64,000 bases of DNA, from positions 310,001 to 374,000 of the forward strand of contig NZ_JAFMYW010000002.1 in NCBI RefSeq assembly GCF_017353175.1. Reading direction: 5' to 3'. Positions 53,174 to 62,526 of this stretch are shown piece after piece (positions within the stretch are counted from its first letter, which is position 1; every line of letters starts with the position of its first letter). Origin of the DNA: Fibrella forsythiae. Lineage in GTDB: Bacteria; Bacteroidota; Bacteroidia; Cytophagales; Spirosomataceae. A model generated the notes under the pieces. It saw only the letters and a program-made list of their open reading frames with translations. It made no database searches and was not told where the DNA came from. The position numbers were made by a program, and so were the translations under genes.

Positions 53174-54529
53174 ATGCTCATTCGGAACCGCCTGACAATC
53201 ATTTTTACCTTGCTGGCTACGGCCATTCAGCTCACGCTATCGTTGCTGGTCTGGTACTTTTATTCGCTATATCGGCAGGAAGAATTTTACAGCAGACTGG
53301 AAGGGAAAGCCCGCATAACGGGTCGGGTGCTGATCTCCCGGCGGCATTTGCACGACGATTTTTTTAAGAACATGGTGCGCACCGACCTGCTCACGATCGT
53401 TGAAGAGCAGATCAGTGTGTATGATCAGGAACGGAAACTGGTCTTCACCAATCGAATGCTGAAAGAGCCCGACTATTACAAAGAGAAGCTACCACTGACG
53501 CCCACCGACTCAGTGGTTGAATTCAAAAGTGGCCACATTGAGTCGATCGTGATCCCGTACCGGGATCGTGGGCAGTTGTTCTACATTTTCGCCTCGGGCT
53601 ACGACCGCATGGGCTTAACCAAGCTGGGTACGTTGCAACAGATCCTGCTGCTGGCCAACCTGCTGGGGTTTACGTTGATCGTACTGGCTGGCTGGTATTT
53701 TTCAGGGCGTGTGTTGCGGCCGATATCCCGAATCGTGGATGAAGTGGAACAGATCACCGCTTCGCATCTGGACAAACGGGTGAACGAAGGCAACCGCCGC
53801 GATGAAATTGCGCAACTGAGTATGACCTTCAACCAGATGCTGTTTCGGCTGGAAGACGCTTTTGTATCGCAACGGAGCTTCGTGGCGCACGCATCGCATG
53901 AACTACGTACCCCGCTCACCAATATGCTGGGTACGTTGGAAACTTCCCTGCGCTACGACCATAATCCCGCTGACTGGCGCGACAGCATGGAAATTGCCGT
54001 TGACGAGCTAAAAAAAGTGATTGCTTTAACGAATGGTCTGCTTGGCCTGGCGAACGTAAATGGCGGTGGTGTGGCGTTAACGGCCGTCCAGGTAGACGAT
54101 TGCCTGCTCACGGCCATTGGCCAGGTGCAGACCAAATACCCCGGCCGAAACCTGCCGCTCCAGTTTATGGCCGGGGAAGATGACTCGCTGACGGTGAAAG
54201 GCAGCGCAACCTTATTGACAACGGCTTTCCTGAACGTACTCGACAACGCCTGTAAATACTCCAGCGACCCCGTTTCTGTACAGCTGGACGCCCGGCAGGG
54301 CCAAATCACGGTGACTGTTATTGACCAGGGAAGGGGCATTGCCGACGCCGATGCCGCCCATGTTCTTGATCCACTGTTTAGAGGCAGCAATGTAGCAGGC
54401 GTAACCGGCTATGGCATCGGTCTGGCTATAACCCAGAAAGTCATTGAACTGCATCAGGGAGCCATCCAGATTTCTTCGAAAGAGAAAGAGGGTACTACCG
54501 TTACCATCAGTTTGCCCACGCTGGTGTAG
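53174..54529 (+). CDS. Sensor histidine kinase, HAMP type
   Basis: This 451-residue membrane kinase has helices at about 8-30 and 157-178 flanking a 125-residue periplasmic sensor region, then a HAMP linker (about 180-232), HisKA with phosphoacceptor His242 in ASHELRTPLTN, and HATPase_c with N-box NVLDNACKYS, DQGRGIAD and GYGIGLAI. It pairs with the OmpR-type regulator just upstream. The organisation is that of CusS-like kinases, but no metal-binding His/Met cluster stands out in the sensor region, so the signal is unknown. Confidence 0.93.
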   Translation: MLIRNRLTIIFTLLATAIQLTLSLLVWYFYSLYRQEEFYSRLEGKARITGRVLISRRHLHDDFFKNMVRTDLLTIVEEQISVYDQERKLVFTNRMLKEPDYYKEKLPLTPTDSVVEFKSGHIESIVIPYRDRGQLFYIFASGYDRMGLTKLGTLQQILLLANLLGFTLIVLAGWYFSGRVLRPISRIVDEVEQITASHLDKRVNEGNRRDEIAQLSMTFNQMLFRLEDAFVSQRSFVAHASHELRTPLTNMLGTLETSLRYDHNPADWRDSMEIAVDELKKVIALTNGLLGLANVNGGGVALTAVQVDDCLLTAIGQVQTKYPGRNLPLQFMAGEDDSLTVKGSATLLTTAFLNVLDNACKYSSDPVSVQLDARQGQITVTVIDQGRGIADADAAHVLDPLFRGSNVAGVTGYGIGLAITQKVIELHQGAIQISSKEKEGTTVTISLPTLV

Positions 54530-54648
54530 GGTGCGTTCACCGAACGCAAGGGCAAGGTAGACAGCTTCAGTGACGAGCTATCGGACAGCAGACTGTTGCA
54601 CGCGACAAACCGATTCGCCTATATTTAGCGCTACAATCACCTTTCGGA

Positions 54649-55836
54649 ATGACAATAGCCACATCATCTGTCTTAAAATCCCGCAGGGCCACCCAGCTAA
54701 TCTTTCTGGTTTGTGGGCTGGGTATGGCCAGTTGGGCCCCAATGGTGCCCTTCGCCAAAGATCGGTTAGCCCTGAACGACGGCAGCCTGGGGTTATTATT
54801 GTTGATGCTGGGGGCTGGAGCCATGCTGATGATGCCTGCTTCAGGCTGGCTGGTGGGGCGTTTCGGGAGCCGTATCATCATGGCATGTGCCGTGCTGGTA
54901 ATGGCCTTCGCCCTGCCACTATTGCTCATTCTGACCTCCACGGCTGCCACGGCGGTAACCCTCTTTGTATTTGGGGCGGGTGTTGGTGCGGTAGACGTAG
55001 CCATGAATGCGCATGGTGTGCAGGTGCAAAACCTGTATGGAAGACCCATCATGTCGTCGTTACATGGCCTTTTCAGCGTGGGTGGTTTGTTCGGTTCCCT
55101 GGGGTTGGGCGTTTTAATTAAGGCAGGTATGAACCCGCTTTACGCAATTGGTAGCATTGCCACCCTGATGATCCTGATTACCCTCACCCAATACCGTCAT
55201 TTATTCCCCGTCGATACAGAGCGAGTGCTTATTACCCGATTCGCTACCACGGACGGCAAGCCAGCATCGAGTGGCCAGCGCTTCGGTTGGCTGCACGGAA
55301 GCGTATTATTCCTGGGGCTGATGTGCTTTGCCGTCTTTCTGGCCGAAGGAGCCGTTCTTGACTGGAGCGCCATTTTTCTGCGCGACATTAAAGGAATCGA
55401 ACCGGAACTGGCGGGGGTAGGCTACGCTGCCTTTTCCGTTGCCATGGCCATCATGCGGTTAGTGGGCGACAAGCTGGTGGCCCGTCTGAGTAGCAAAACG
55501 GTCGTAGTAGGTGGCAGCTTACTGGGTGCCGTCGGCCTGTTGATTGCTATCCTGAGCCCCTGGGTATGGATAAGTCTGGTTGGTTTTGTGCTCCTGGGCC
55601 TGGGAGTGGCCAATATAGTGCCGATCTTTTTCAGCGCCGCTGGAAAACTGCCCGGTGTTGCCCCAACGGTGAGTATAGCGGCCATTACAACCATTGGCTA
55701 CACTGGTCTGCTGGCCGGTCCGGCCTTGCTCGGCTTCATCGCCCAGCAGTTTTCGCTGCCTGCTGCGTTGGGCTGTTTAGCCTTGCTGTTGGGATCAGTC
55801 GCCCTGAGCTACGGTGTGAAAGGCAGCGCTGATTAA
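54649..55836 (+). CDS. MFS transporter, 12-helix
   Basis: This 395-residue transporter begins MTIATSSVLKSRRATQLIFL and shows twelve hydrophobic segments in two halves. The motif-A-like loop after helix two is GWLVGRFGSR, and helix four contains GAGVGAVDVAMNAHGVQ, as in the YbjJ-type MFS group sometimes linked to sugar or drug export. The substrate is unknown. It follows the kinase gene by 119 bp and could be controlled by that pair, but nothing in the sequence proves it. Confidence 0.87.
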   Translation: MTIATSSVLKSRRATQLIFLVCGLGMASWAPMVPFAKDRLALNDGSLGLLLLMLGAGAMLMMPASGWLVGRFGSRIIMACAVLVMAFALPLLLILTSTAATAVTLFVFGAGVGAVDVAMNAHGVQVQNLYGRPIMSSLHGLFSVGGLFGSLGLGVLIKAGMNPLYAIGSIATLMILITLTQYRHLFPVDTERVLITRFATTDGKPASSGQRFGWLHGSVLFLGLMCFAVFLAEGAVLDWSAIFLRDIKGIEPELAGVGYAAFSVAMAIMRLVGDKLVARLSSKTVVVGGSLLGAVGLLIAILSPWVWISLVGFVLLGLGVANIVPIFFSAAGKLPGVAPTVSIAAITTIGYTGLLAGPALLGFIAQQFSLPAALGCLALLLGSVALSYGVKGSAD

Positions 55837-55931
55837 GGAAACAAAATCGCCTTCTCAAGCTGCGCAGCAGCGAAATACGGGCAGCTACTCCTCGCCAGCA
55901 CAGATAGCCATAAGTAGCGACTGGTCGTACC

Positions 55932-56996
55932 TCATTTCAGCTTCTTGAATACATCCAGCATACTGGCAGGGTCAAGGCTGTCCATGTCGATAAGTTTCAG
56001 GGACTTCACCATCTTCATTGTTCCTGTTTTGTAGTGTTGAAAATGCGGTGTCTTCAAATGCGCCTGATATGCTGCCTGACTCGCGTATATCTCGACCAGC
56101 CTGATCTGCGTTGGTCGTTCTTTTTCGAACATCGGGAAAATGGCGATCACCCCTGGTTCCAATTGCACCGACTTTGCCGATTCTTCCTTCAGGATAGCTT
56201 TGTACTCGTCCAGATAATCCGGTACGATCTCAAGTTCAGCGATGCGGACCATTCTATCCGGTTCCATGACAGGGACAGGCGGTTTTGCCAATACGGTCCT
56301 GAGTGTATTGGCCTGGGTTCGGCTGACGACCGTTTCGATCAACCCCGCCACATCGGTCAACTGGTTTTCCGTCAGTCCCGTATTTAGCCCGATTTTTACA
56401 TGGGTCTCTAATTGGGCGATCACTCCCGGCATGGCGGCCAAGGCAGATATGGTAACTAACTCCCGTTGCTGATGAGTCAGTACGTTGCTGTCGAACACGT
56501 CGGCAAACAGGTGTTCTTTCAAAAAGGCATCAATCCGTGGGGCGAATTCGCCAAAACCCGGCGCGGGCTTGGGCTGGGGCGTTTTGCTCAGTTTCTCTAG
56601 TGTTTTCCTGCCCCGTTCATACTTGTCAGACTGTCTATTCGTCGATCGAAACGCCTTGCCCTGCGAATCCTGAGTACCCCTGGCTTTCCGTTCGTCCAAC
56701 ACGGCCATGAACGTACCTAGTCCGTTTAAGCTTCTCGGAAAACCGCAGTAGGCATATAAGTGCACTAGTAATTCCTTGATTTCGTTGACCGTCAGGCCTG
56801 CGTCGAGCCCAGTGCCCAGTTGCGTTTTTAGCCTATCGAGGTCACCAGCGGCGGTGAGCGCAGCAATAGCGACGATGCTTTGCTGCTGCGAACTTAACGT
56901 TTGCTTGTTGGATGATGCTTGTTGCGCGTTCATGCCTGTCGTTGATATCAATAGCCCCAAAAGCAGTAGCATGGGCAGTAAGGTGTTTGTGCGCAT
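55932..56996 (-). CDS. Exported carboxymuconolactone decarboxylase-like/ABM fusion
   Basis: This 354-residue protein has a signal peptide (about residues 1-25, ending MNAQQ), two carboxymuconolactone decarboxylase (AhpD-fold) repeats (about 30-110 and 140-230; LLVHLYAYCGFPRSLNG, then LETHVKIGLNTGLTENQLTD) and a C-terminal antibiotic-biosynthesis monooxygenase domain (about 255-335; YQAHLKTPHFQHY). The CxxC pair of peroxidase-type AhpD proteins is missing in both repeats, so a disulphide reductase role is unlikely. Each fold is known, but the three-part exported fusion is uncommon in my experience. It precedes no obvious partner; the acetyltransferase gene lies 23 bp upstream on the same strand. 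Confidence 0.82.
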   Translation of the reverse strand: MRTNTLLPMLLLLGLLISTTGMNAQQASSNKQTLSSQQQSIVAIAALTAAGDLDRLKTQLGTGLDAGLTVNEIKELLVHLYAYCGFPRSLNGLGTFMAVLDERKARGTQDSQGKAFRSTNRQSDKYERGRKTLEKLSKTPQPKPAPGFGEFAPRIDAFLKEHLFADVFDSNVLTHQQRELVTISALAAMPGVIAQLETHVKIGLNTGLTENQLTDVAGLIETVVSRTQANTLRTVLAKPPVPVMEPDRMVRIAELEIVPDYLDEYKAILKEESAKSVQLEPGVIAIFPMFEKERPTQIRLVEIYASQAAYQAHLKTPHFQHYKTGTMKMVKSLKLIDMDSLDPASMLDVFKKLK

Positions 56997-57019
56997 CGCG
57001 TCAATTTGTTTTGGTCGTG

Positions 57020-57589
57020 TTAAAGGGTCTTCACCATTTTCGCCGGAATACCGGCAACCACGGTATTGGCGGGCACATCGCGGCTCACAACGGCCCCCGC
57101 CGCCACAATGGCGTTTTCGCCAACCGTAACACCCGGTAAAATAGTGGCTCCCGCGCCAATCCAGGCGTTGCGCCTGATCAGGATGGGTTGGAGGATAACG
57201 GTTTTGCGGTCGTCGGGGTCCAGCGGGTGATTTTCGGAGGTAAGATTAACGCGTGGGCCAATCTGCACATCGTCCTCAATGGTAATGCCGCCAATATCCA
57301 GGAATGAGCAGGCATGGTTGATGAAGATGTTTTTCCCGAGCCGAATAGACTGGCCAAAGTTGGTATAAAACGGGGGGAAGATCGTTGTCGATGAGTCGAT
57401 TTCGGTACCGATGATTGTACTTAACTGACTACGTACCTGATCGGTATCTGTCGCCGTGGCGTTCATGGTAACACATAGCCGGATGGTACGCGCCACTACC
57501 TCGCCAAATCGGGCATACTCAGGGTCATCTTTTCGCAACGGTTCGCCAGCGCTCATTCGCTGGAAGAGATCGGCTTGTTTTTCGGGCAT
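57020..57589 (-). CDS. Sugar O-acetyltransferase, left-handed beta-helix (maltose/galactoside type)
   Basis: This 189-residue acetyl-CoA-dependent enzyme begins [17 protein letters not shown]. The hexapeptide repeats ([17 protein letters not shown], then [19 protein letters not shown]) fold into the left-handed helix, and SENHPLD carries the likely catalytic His. The ending [13 protein letters not shown] is typical of the LacA/Maa/NodL group. It should act in the cytoplasm on a sugar or related hydroxyl group. It is the gene above the CMD-ABM fusion on this strand, 23 bp away, so they may be co-transcribed; it is separated from the molybdenum enzyme operon by two hairpins. Confidence 0.9.
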   Translation of the reverse strand: MPEKQADLFQRMSAGEPLRKDDPEYARFGEVVARTIRLCVTMNATATDTDQVRSQLSTIIGTEIDSSTTIFPPFYTNFGQSIRLGKNIFINHACSFLDIGGITIEDDVQIGPRVNLTSENHPLDPDDRKTVILQPILIRRNAWIGAGATILPGVTVGENAIVAAGAVVSRDVPANTVVAGIPAKMVKTL

Positions 57590-57626
57590 GCTGTTTGTGT
57601 GGGATTACGGTGAATAGGGGGACGTC

Positions 57627-57740
57627 GCGTAGCGACCTGGCAGGTAAGACTCTTACCAGGTCGCTATGCAACGATGCTGACGCGTTTTTTGTCATCCCGA
57701 TGGACCGATCGGTCCGCCGGGATGACAAAAAAAGACGCGT
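57627..57740 (-). terminator. Two adjacent hairpins ending the aldehyde oxidoreductase operon
   Basis: One hairpin spans 57627-57669 (GCGTAGCGACCTGG with its complement). A longer one spans 57680-57740, with ACGCGT ends, TTTTTT/AAAAAAA tracts and a nested GGACCGATCGGTCC palindrome. Both neighbouring genes run leftwards, and the second hairpin lies 30 bp past the stop of the large subunit, where a terminator is expected. Confidence 0.7.
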
Positions 57741-57769
57741 TAAGGGCCTTATAAGTAACAAGAATCGTA

Positions 57770-60010
57770 TTACGCCAGCTTTTGCATCACCTTATCCGGC
57801 GTAATCGGCAGGTCGCGGACGCGTTGGCCCGTGGCGTTGAAAACCGCGTTGGCAACCGCACCGGCGAAGCCGATCAGCGCAATCTCGCCCATGCCTTTGG
57901 CCCCCATCGGGTTGATGATCGGGTCAGGTTTGTCGATCATAATCGTTTCGATGGCAGGTACGTCGGCGTGAACGGCTACATGGTAATCGGCCAGGTTATT
58001 ATTGACGAAGCGGCCGAACCGGTGATCAATAATTGCCTCTTCGGTCAGGGCCATGCCGATGCCACCCGCCACGCCGCCGATCATCTGACTGGCTGCCGTT
58101 TTAGGGCTCACGATGCGCCCCGAATCAGCGACGCTGACGGCCTTGGTAACGCGTACCACACCCGTCTGCGGATTGACACGTACCTGCACGAAATGGACGG
58201 AAAACGAATACATCGAATACTTGCCCAATTCAGGTCCGCCTTTCGAGTCTTTTGTTTTATCAAGTACCGTCAGGTTATTCGCCTGCATCAGGTCGCTGAC
58301 AGCCACTTTCTTTTTCGGCTCTTTCTCAACAGACAGCACGCCATCGGCCAGCGTCAGTTCATCGGCTTGCTGACCCGCCAGTGGGCCACCCGCTCTCAAG
58401 GCTAGCCCGGCCAGCTCGGTTTTAATGGCCGTGCAGGCATCATATACCGCCGACCCCACGGCCGAGACAATGGCCGAGCCGCCCTGCGTCGGGGCTTTCG
58501 GCAGCGAGGTGTCGCCGTATTCGACCTTGATGCGATCAACCGGAACACCCAGTACGTTATGCGCAATCATGGTAAGGGCCGTTCCGGTGCCCGGGCCAAT
58601 GTCGGTGACGGCGCTTTGGATGGTCAATGAGCCATCGGCTTTCAGCAATATTCGGGCGCTGGCCTCCCACCGGAAAGCATTGAACGTACCTGTGCTCATG
58701 CCGTAGCCAATGAGCCAGTCGCCCTCGCGTACGCTGCCCGGTTCGTTCTTGCGATTCTTCCAGCCAATGGCTTCGGCACCTCGCTGATATGCCTCCTTCA
58801 GGTGTTTGCTCGAATAAGGGCGGTTATGTTCGGGGTCGGTTTCCGTATAGTTGCGCAGGCGGAATTCGATGGGGTCGAGGTTCAGCTTATGGGCCATCTC
58901 GTCCATCGCCGATTCCAGCGCAAACGCGCCCGTGGCTTCACCAGGGCCCCGCATCCAGATGGGTACGCTCCGGTCGAGGCGCACCAGGCGGTAGCGAGTG
59001 CTCACGTTGGGGCAGGCATACATGAACTTGGTCATGTTGACGGTCGCCTCCGTGAAGTCTTCGTAGCTGGCTGTTTCGGCAGTAGCCGCGTGCGCAATCC
59101 CGATCAGCTTCCCGTCGCGGTCGGCTCCCATGTTGATCGTCTGTACCGTGTACGGCCGGTGACCAACCAGGGTAAACATCTGGCTCCGGCTCACGACCAG
59201 TTTCAACGGACGATTGATCTTCCGGGCAATGGCGACAACGGCCGTTTCCTGAGGCCAGGTACGTAGCCCCATGCCGAAACCGCCGCCCATGAATTCCGTA
59301 TGCACGTGAATATTCTTCGGGTCGAGCTTAAAAGCCTGGGCCATGGCCTGCTGCGTGGCGTTTACGCCCTGCGTTTTGGCGTAGATCATCAGCGTATTCG
59401 CGGCGGTCCAGTGGGCCAGAATGCCGTGCAGTTCCATGGGGTTATGCACCTCCACGGGAATCGTGTAGTTAGCTTCCAGCGTAACCGGAGCCGTTTGGTA
59501 GGCATCGGCTTTCCCCCGCAAATAGTTGCCGCCCTCGGCGCCTTTGGGTGCCACACCGTCCGACACGTGTTTGTGCAGGTCAGTACGGGTTGGTTGTTTG
59601 GTATAGGTGGCTTTGACCAGCGAGGCCGCGTAGGTGGCCCGCTCGAACGTATCTGCCACGACGATGGCGATGGGCTGCCCGTCGAACAGGATCTTAGGGC
59701 TGCTCAGGATCCGGTAGGTTTCTTCGGTTTTCGGTTTTGGGGCGGGTCCATCGGCCTCTCCGCCAACGGGCGCATCCCAACCCGGAATGGGCGGCATGTT
59801 CTGGTGCGTAAACACGCCCAGCACGCCTGGTGCCCCGAGCGCTTTTTTCGTGTCGAGGCTGGCGATGCTTCCCCGGGCAATTTCACTACCAACAATGACG
59901 CAATAGGCTGTATTGGGTAGGTCAAAATCGGCGAAGTACTGCGCCCCGCCGGTCACTTTCATCCGCCCGTCGATCCGATCAATCGGGGGATTTGTTAGGT
60001 CTTTCATCAT
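57770..60010 (-). CDS. paoC: Aldehyde oxidoreductase molybdenum-binding subunit (PaoC/YagR type)
   Basis: This 746-residue subunit belongs to the xanthine oxidase family and carries the molybdenum cofactor at the active site. The N-terminal part starts DLTNPPIDRIDGRMKVTGGA; cofactor-binding blocks include EFMGGGFGMGLRTWPQETAV and WMRGPGEATGAFALESAMDE. The catalytic Glu is in GAKGMGEIALIG (Glu709 or so). Together with the two upstream genes (2-bp and 4-bp junctions) it forms a PaoABC-like heterotrimer that oxidises aldehydes to acids, probably in the periplasm after Tat export of the complex. No PaoD-type cofactor chaperone is next to it. Confidence 0.92.
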   Translation of the reverse strand: MMKDLTNPPIDRIDGRMKVTGGAQYFADFDLPNTAYCVIVGSEIARGSIASLDTKKALGAPGVLGVFTHQNMPPIPGWDAPVGGEADGPAPKPKTEETYRILSSPKILFDGQPIAIVVADTFERATYAASLVKATYTKQPTRTDLHKHVSDGVAPKGAEGGNYLRGKADAYQTAPVTLEANYTIPVEVHNPMELHGILAHWTAANTLMIYAKTQGVNATQQAMAQAFKLDPKNIHVHTEFMGGGFGMGLRTWPQETAVVAIARKINRPLKLVVSRSQMFTLVGHRPYTVQTINMGADRDGKLIGIAHAATAETASYEDFTEATVNMTKFMYACPNVSTRYRLVRLDRSVPIWMRGPGEATGAFALESAMDEMAHKLNLDPIEFRLRNYTETDPEHNRPYSSKHLKEAYQRGAEAIGWKNRKNEPGSVREGDWLIGYGMSTGTFNAFRWEASARILLKADGSLTIQSAVTDIGPGTGTALTMIAHNVLGVPVDRIKVEYGDTSLPKAPTQGGSAIVSAVGSAVYDACTAIKTELAGLALRAGGPLAGQQADELTLADGVLSVEKEPKKKVAVSDLMQANNLTVLDKTKDSKGGPELGKYSMYSFSVHFVQVRVNPQTGVVRVTKAVSVADSGRIVSPKTAASQMIGGVAGGIGMALTEEAIIDHRFGRFVNNNLADYHVAVHADVPAIETIMIDKPDPIINPMGAKGMGEIALIGFAGAVANAVFNATGQRVRDLPITPDKVMQKLA

Positions 60011-60012
60011 GA

Positions 60013-61032
60013 TCAGGCGGTTTTAGCGGCGGTTTTCAACGCGTCGACAATTGAGTTAGGGGCCAGCGTCAGTTTGAAATCATTTTCGCCGTAGCCTTTT
60101 GCGCCCTGCATGGCGAGCGCGGCAGCCTGTTTAAAGTTGGCTTCAGTGGCGGGTTTGCCTTTCAGAAAGGCTTCCGCCGCGGTTAGTCGCCAGGGTTTAT
60201 GCGCCACCCCGCCCATCGCCAGCCGAACATCCTGAATGGTGCCTCGCTTCATGTCGATCGCCACGCCTACCGAAATCAGAGCGAAGGCATACGAGGCCCG
60301 ATCCCGTACTTTCAGGTAATGTGAGTTGTCGGAAAACCGGTTTGTCGGCAGGTCCACCGACATAATCAGTTCACCGGGTTGCAGGGTGTTGTCTTTCTGT
60401 GGCATGTCGCCGGGCAACCGATGAAAGTCGCTGAACGGAATCTGCCGATCACCCTTTGGCCCCGACACGTTCACCGTGGCATCCAGCGCCACCAGCGCAA
60501 TACACATGTCGCTTGGATGAACGGCAATGCACTTGGTCGAGGTACCGAAAATGGCGTGCATGCGATTGATACCGCCGATGGCTCCGCAGCCCGTTGGGCC
60601 GTTGGCCTGTCCTTTGTCGGGGCCTGCCTGAACGGGGCTACGTTTATTGCAGGGCATCGAATTGTCGTAGAAATACGGGCAGCGGGTACGTTGCATCATG
60701 TTGCCGCCCACCGTAGCCATGTTCCGCAGTTGTGCCGAAGCGCCCGCGTTCAGGGCCTGCGACAGCAGCGGAAAGTGCTTCTTCACCAGCTCATGATCGG
60801 CAACGGTCGAGTTTTTGGCCATGGCGCCAATTCGCAGGCCAGTGGCCGTTTTCTCGATCGTTGCCAGTGGGAGCTTGTTGATGTCGACCAGCCGTTCGGG
60901 AATGATTACCTCGCGCTTCATCAGGTCGATGAGGTTGGTGCCGCCGGCTAGGAAGTAGGTGCCGTTCTCTTTCGTAATCGCCGTAATGGCGGCTTTGGGG
61001 GTCGTAACCCGCGTAAATTGAAACGGATTCAT
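60013..61032 (-). CDS. paoB: Aldehyde oxidoreductase FAD-binding subunit (PaoB/YagS type)
   Basis: This 339-residue subunit binds FAD through FLAGGTNLIDLMKR (residues 28-40) and TVGGNMMQRTRCPY (about 108-120). Cys118, Cys128, Cys149 and Cys168 lie in a ~50-residue insertion like the [4Fe-4S] loop known in E. coli PaoB, which marks this as the Pao branch rather than plain xanthine dehydrogenase. It takes electrons from the iron-sulphur subunit. The start overlaps the upstream stop as ATGA (61029-61032), and the large subunit follows after 2 bp. Confidence 0.92.
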   Translation of the reverse strand: MNPFQFTRVTTPKAAITAITKENGTYFLAGGTNLIDLMKREVIIPERLVDINKLPLATIEKTATGLRIGAMAKNSTVADHELVKKHFPLLSQALNAGASAQLRNMATVGGNMMQRTRCPYFYDNSMPCNKRSPVQAGPDKGQANGPTGCGAIGGINRMHAIFGTSTKCIAVHPSDMCIALVALDATVNVSGPKGDRQIPFSDFHRLPGDMPQKDNTLQPGELIMSVDLPTNRFSDNSHYLKVRDRASYAFALISVGVAIDMKRGTIQDVRLAMGGVAHKPWRLTAAEAFLKGKPATEANFKQAAALAMQGAKGYGENDFKLTLAPNSIVDALKTAAKTA

Positions 61033-61673
61033 ACCTTAGCTCCTCCCTTTTTGACGTCCATAATCGCATCCACAATATTGGCGTAGGCCCCGCACCGGCA
61101 GATGTTGCCGCTCATGTACTCGCGTACTTCGTCGGGACTGTTGGCGTGCCCTTCACGGATACAGGCCACCGCCGACATGATCTGGCCGGGGGTGCAGTAG
61201 CCGCACTGGAAACCGTCGTGCTTGATAAAGGCGGCTTGCATGGGGTGTAACGCTCCCGTCGGGCCGCCATCAGCCAGTCCTTCGATGGTCGTTACGGTGC
61301 TGCCTTCGGTCGTCATCGCCAATGTCAGGCAGGCGTTGACCCGGGCTCCATCGACATGGACCGTACAGGCCCCGCATTGGCCGTGATCGCAGCCTTTTTT
61401 GGTGCCGGTCAGGTGGAGTTGTTCGCGCAGCAGATCGAGCAGGGTAACCCGTGGTTCGATCGACAGCCGATGTGCTGTTCCATTGACGTTGACCTGAAGC
61501 GGCATCTGCTCAAACGCGGCGGCCATCTTTTCGTCGAGACCCTGGTCGGCGGCAGCCATTGCGGTTGGTGGTGTCAGCACCAGGGCGGCCAGGGCCGACG
61601 ATTGTTTTAAAAAGCTGCGTCGGGATGAATCAGCCGAAGCTGACTCACCACCGGTGTGTTCATGTTGGTTCAT
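61029..61673 (-). CDS. paoA: Aldehyde oxidoreductase [2Fe-2S] subunit with Tat signal (PaoA/YagT type)
   Basis: This 214-residue subunit starts at ATG 61673 (MNQHEHTGGES); a TTG six bases upstream is less likely. A twin-arginine motif (SSRRSFLKQ, residues 16-24) and hydrophobic stretch lead to a plant-type [2Fe-2S] site with Cys95, Cys100, Cys103 and Cys115, and a second cluster with Cys157, Cys160, Cys192 and Cys194. The Tat signal should export the folded three-subunit complex. It is the first gene of the paoABC-like operon; a 56-bp gap separates it from the lipoprotein gene above. Confidence 0.92.
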   Translation of the reverse strand: MNQHEHTGGESASADSSRRSFLKQSSALAALVLTPPTAMAAADQGLDEKMAAAFEQMPLQVNVNGTAHRLSIEPRVTLLDLLREQLHLTGTKKGCDHGQCGACTVHVDGARVNACLTLAMTTEGSTVTTIEGLADGGPTGALHPMQAAFIKHDGFQCGYCTPGQIMSAVACIREGHANSPDEVREYMSGNICRCGAYANIVDAIMDVKKGGAKV

Positions 61674-61729
61674 AAGCAAGTTTTACTAACGTGTGAGATG
61701 GATCAATGTTGGCTACGAAGTCATTCGGG

Positions 61730-62212
61730 TTAGAGTTGGTCGAAGGTGACCGTTACGTTGCCCAAACCCAGGGCAGCGGCCAGCCCCGCCGGGTTATCGA
61801 CCCGTCCGATTTTTGTATAACTGTACGACGTAGAAAACGATTTATAGAAAAGTACCAGCGTGTTCGACCCGTATAGCATCAGATCACCCGTTTGAACCAT
61901 TCCCGGGTTAGCGGCCCTGGTCGGGAGATCGGTTGGGAAGCTGTAAAACTTCTCATTACCATTCAGCTCACTCATCGAGATAGTGATCGGTAATCGGGCT
62001 TTGAAGGCCTTGGCTGTCGGGGTGTCGAGAAGGGTTGCGCTGAATGTACTGGAGCCAACCCTGATTCGTAACTTGTTGCCAGTTATATCTGAATTGGTAT
62101 CGTTGTTTTCCATGCTGACTGGGTTAGCGGTTTGCATGTCGTCCATGTTGCAGGTCATAAGGCTACTGGTAAGCAGGAGGAGTGGCAGCAGGATGATCGT
62201 TGCGTTTTTCAT
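61730..62212 (-). CDS. Cyclophilin-like-fold lipoprotein
   Basis: This 160-residue protein has a lipoprotein signal (LLLLTSSLMTC, Cys at about 21) and a domain of about 110 residues with STFSATLLDTPTAKAFKARL, ITISMSELNGNEKFYSFP and GDLMLYGSNTLVLFYKSF. These blocks match the cyclophilin-like fold family found as small proteins next to oxidoreductases. It is not expected to have prolyl isomerase activity. It lies at the head of the aldehyde oxidoreductase gene cluster, divergent from the AraC regulator, and could be co-regulated with it. Confidence 0.78.
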   Translation of the reverse strand: MKNATIILLPLLLLTSSLMTCNMDDMQTANPVSMENNDTNSDITGNKLRIRVGSSTFSATLLDTPTAKAFKARLPITISMSELNGNEKFYSFPTDLPTRAANPGMVQTGDLMLYGSNTLVLFYKSFSTSYSYTKIGRVDNPAGLAAALGLGNVTVTFDQL

Positions 62213-62526
62213 AGAGGTTCTCCATTGAGTATTGGCAACGCGTAGAAATCAGATTAGCCAAATACCATTATCAGGTAAGCGACAACGAACAATGTGCTAT
62301 CTATTGTTCTGATTCGTGTTCCCATACGTGTGCCTTTTATGGCAAAACTACTGCAGGGGGTGGGACGCTCTTATAGCAAAACCAACGCACTTTTTATGAA
62401 AACCGCATTTTTCGATAAGAGGCTTGTATAGTGGCTTTTAGGTGTCAAAAGGCCTAGTTTTGGCATTTAAGCGCATGTAATTGTCTGGCGATATACGTCA
62501 GTGATACTCGTTCAAGTACAGAGATT
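62213..62526. promoter_or_regulatory. Divergent intergenic region of the AraC regulator and lipoprotein/Pao genes
   Basis: This 314-bp AT-richer gap between divergent genes must hold both promoters. An inverted repeat with GAACAAT (62287) and ATTGTTC near 62304 could be an operator. I could not fix -33/-7 boxes with confidence. Confidence 0.4.
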
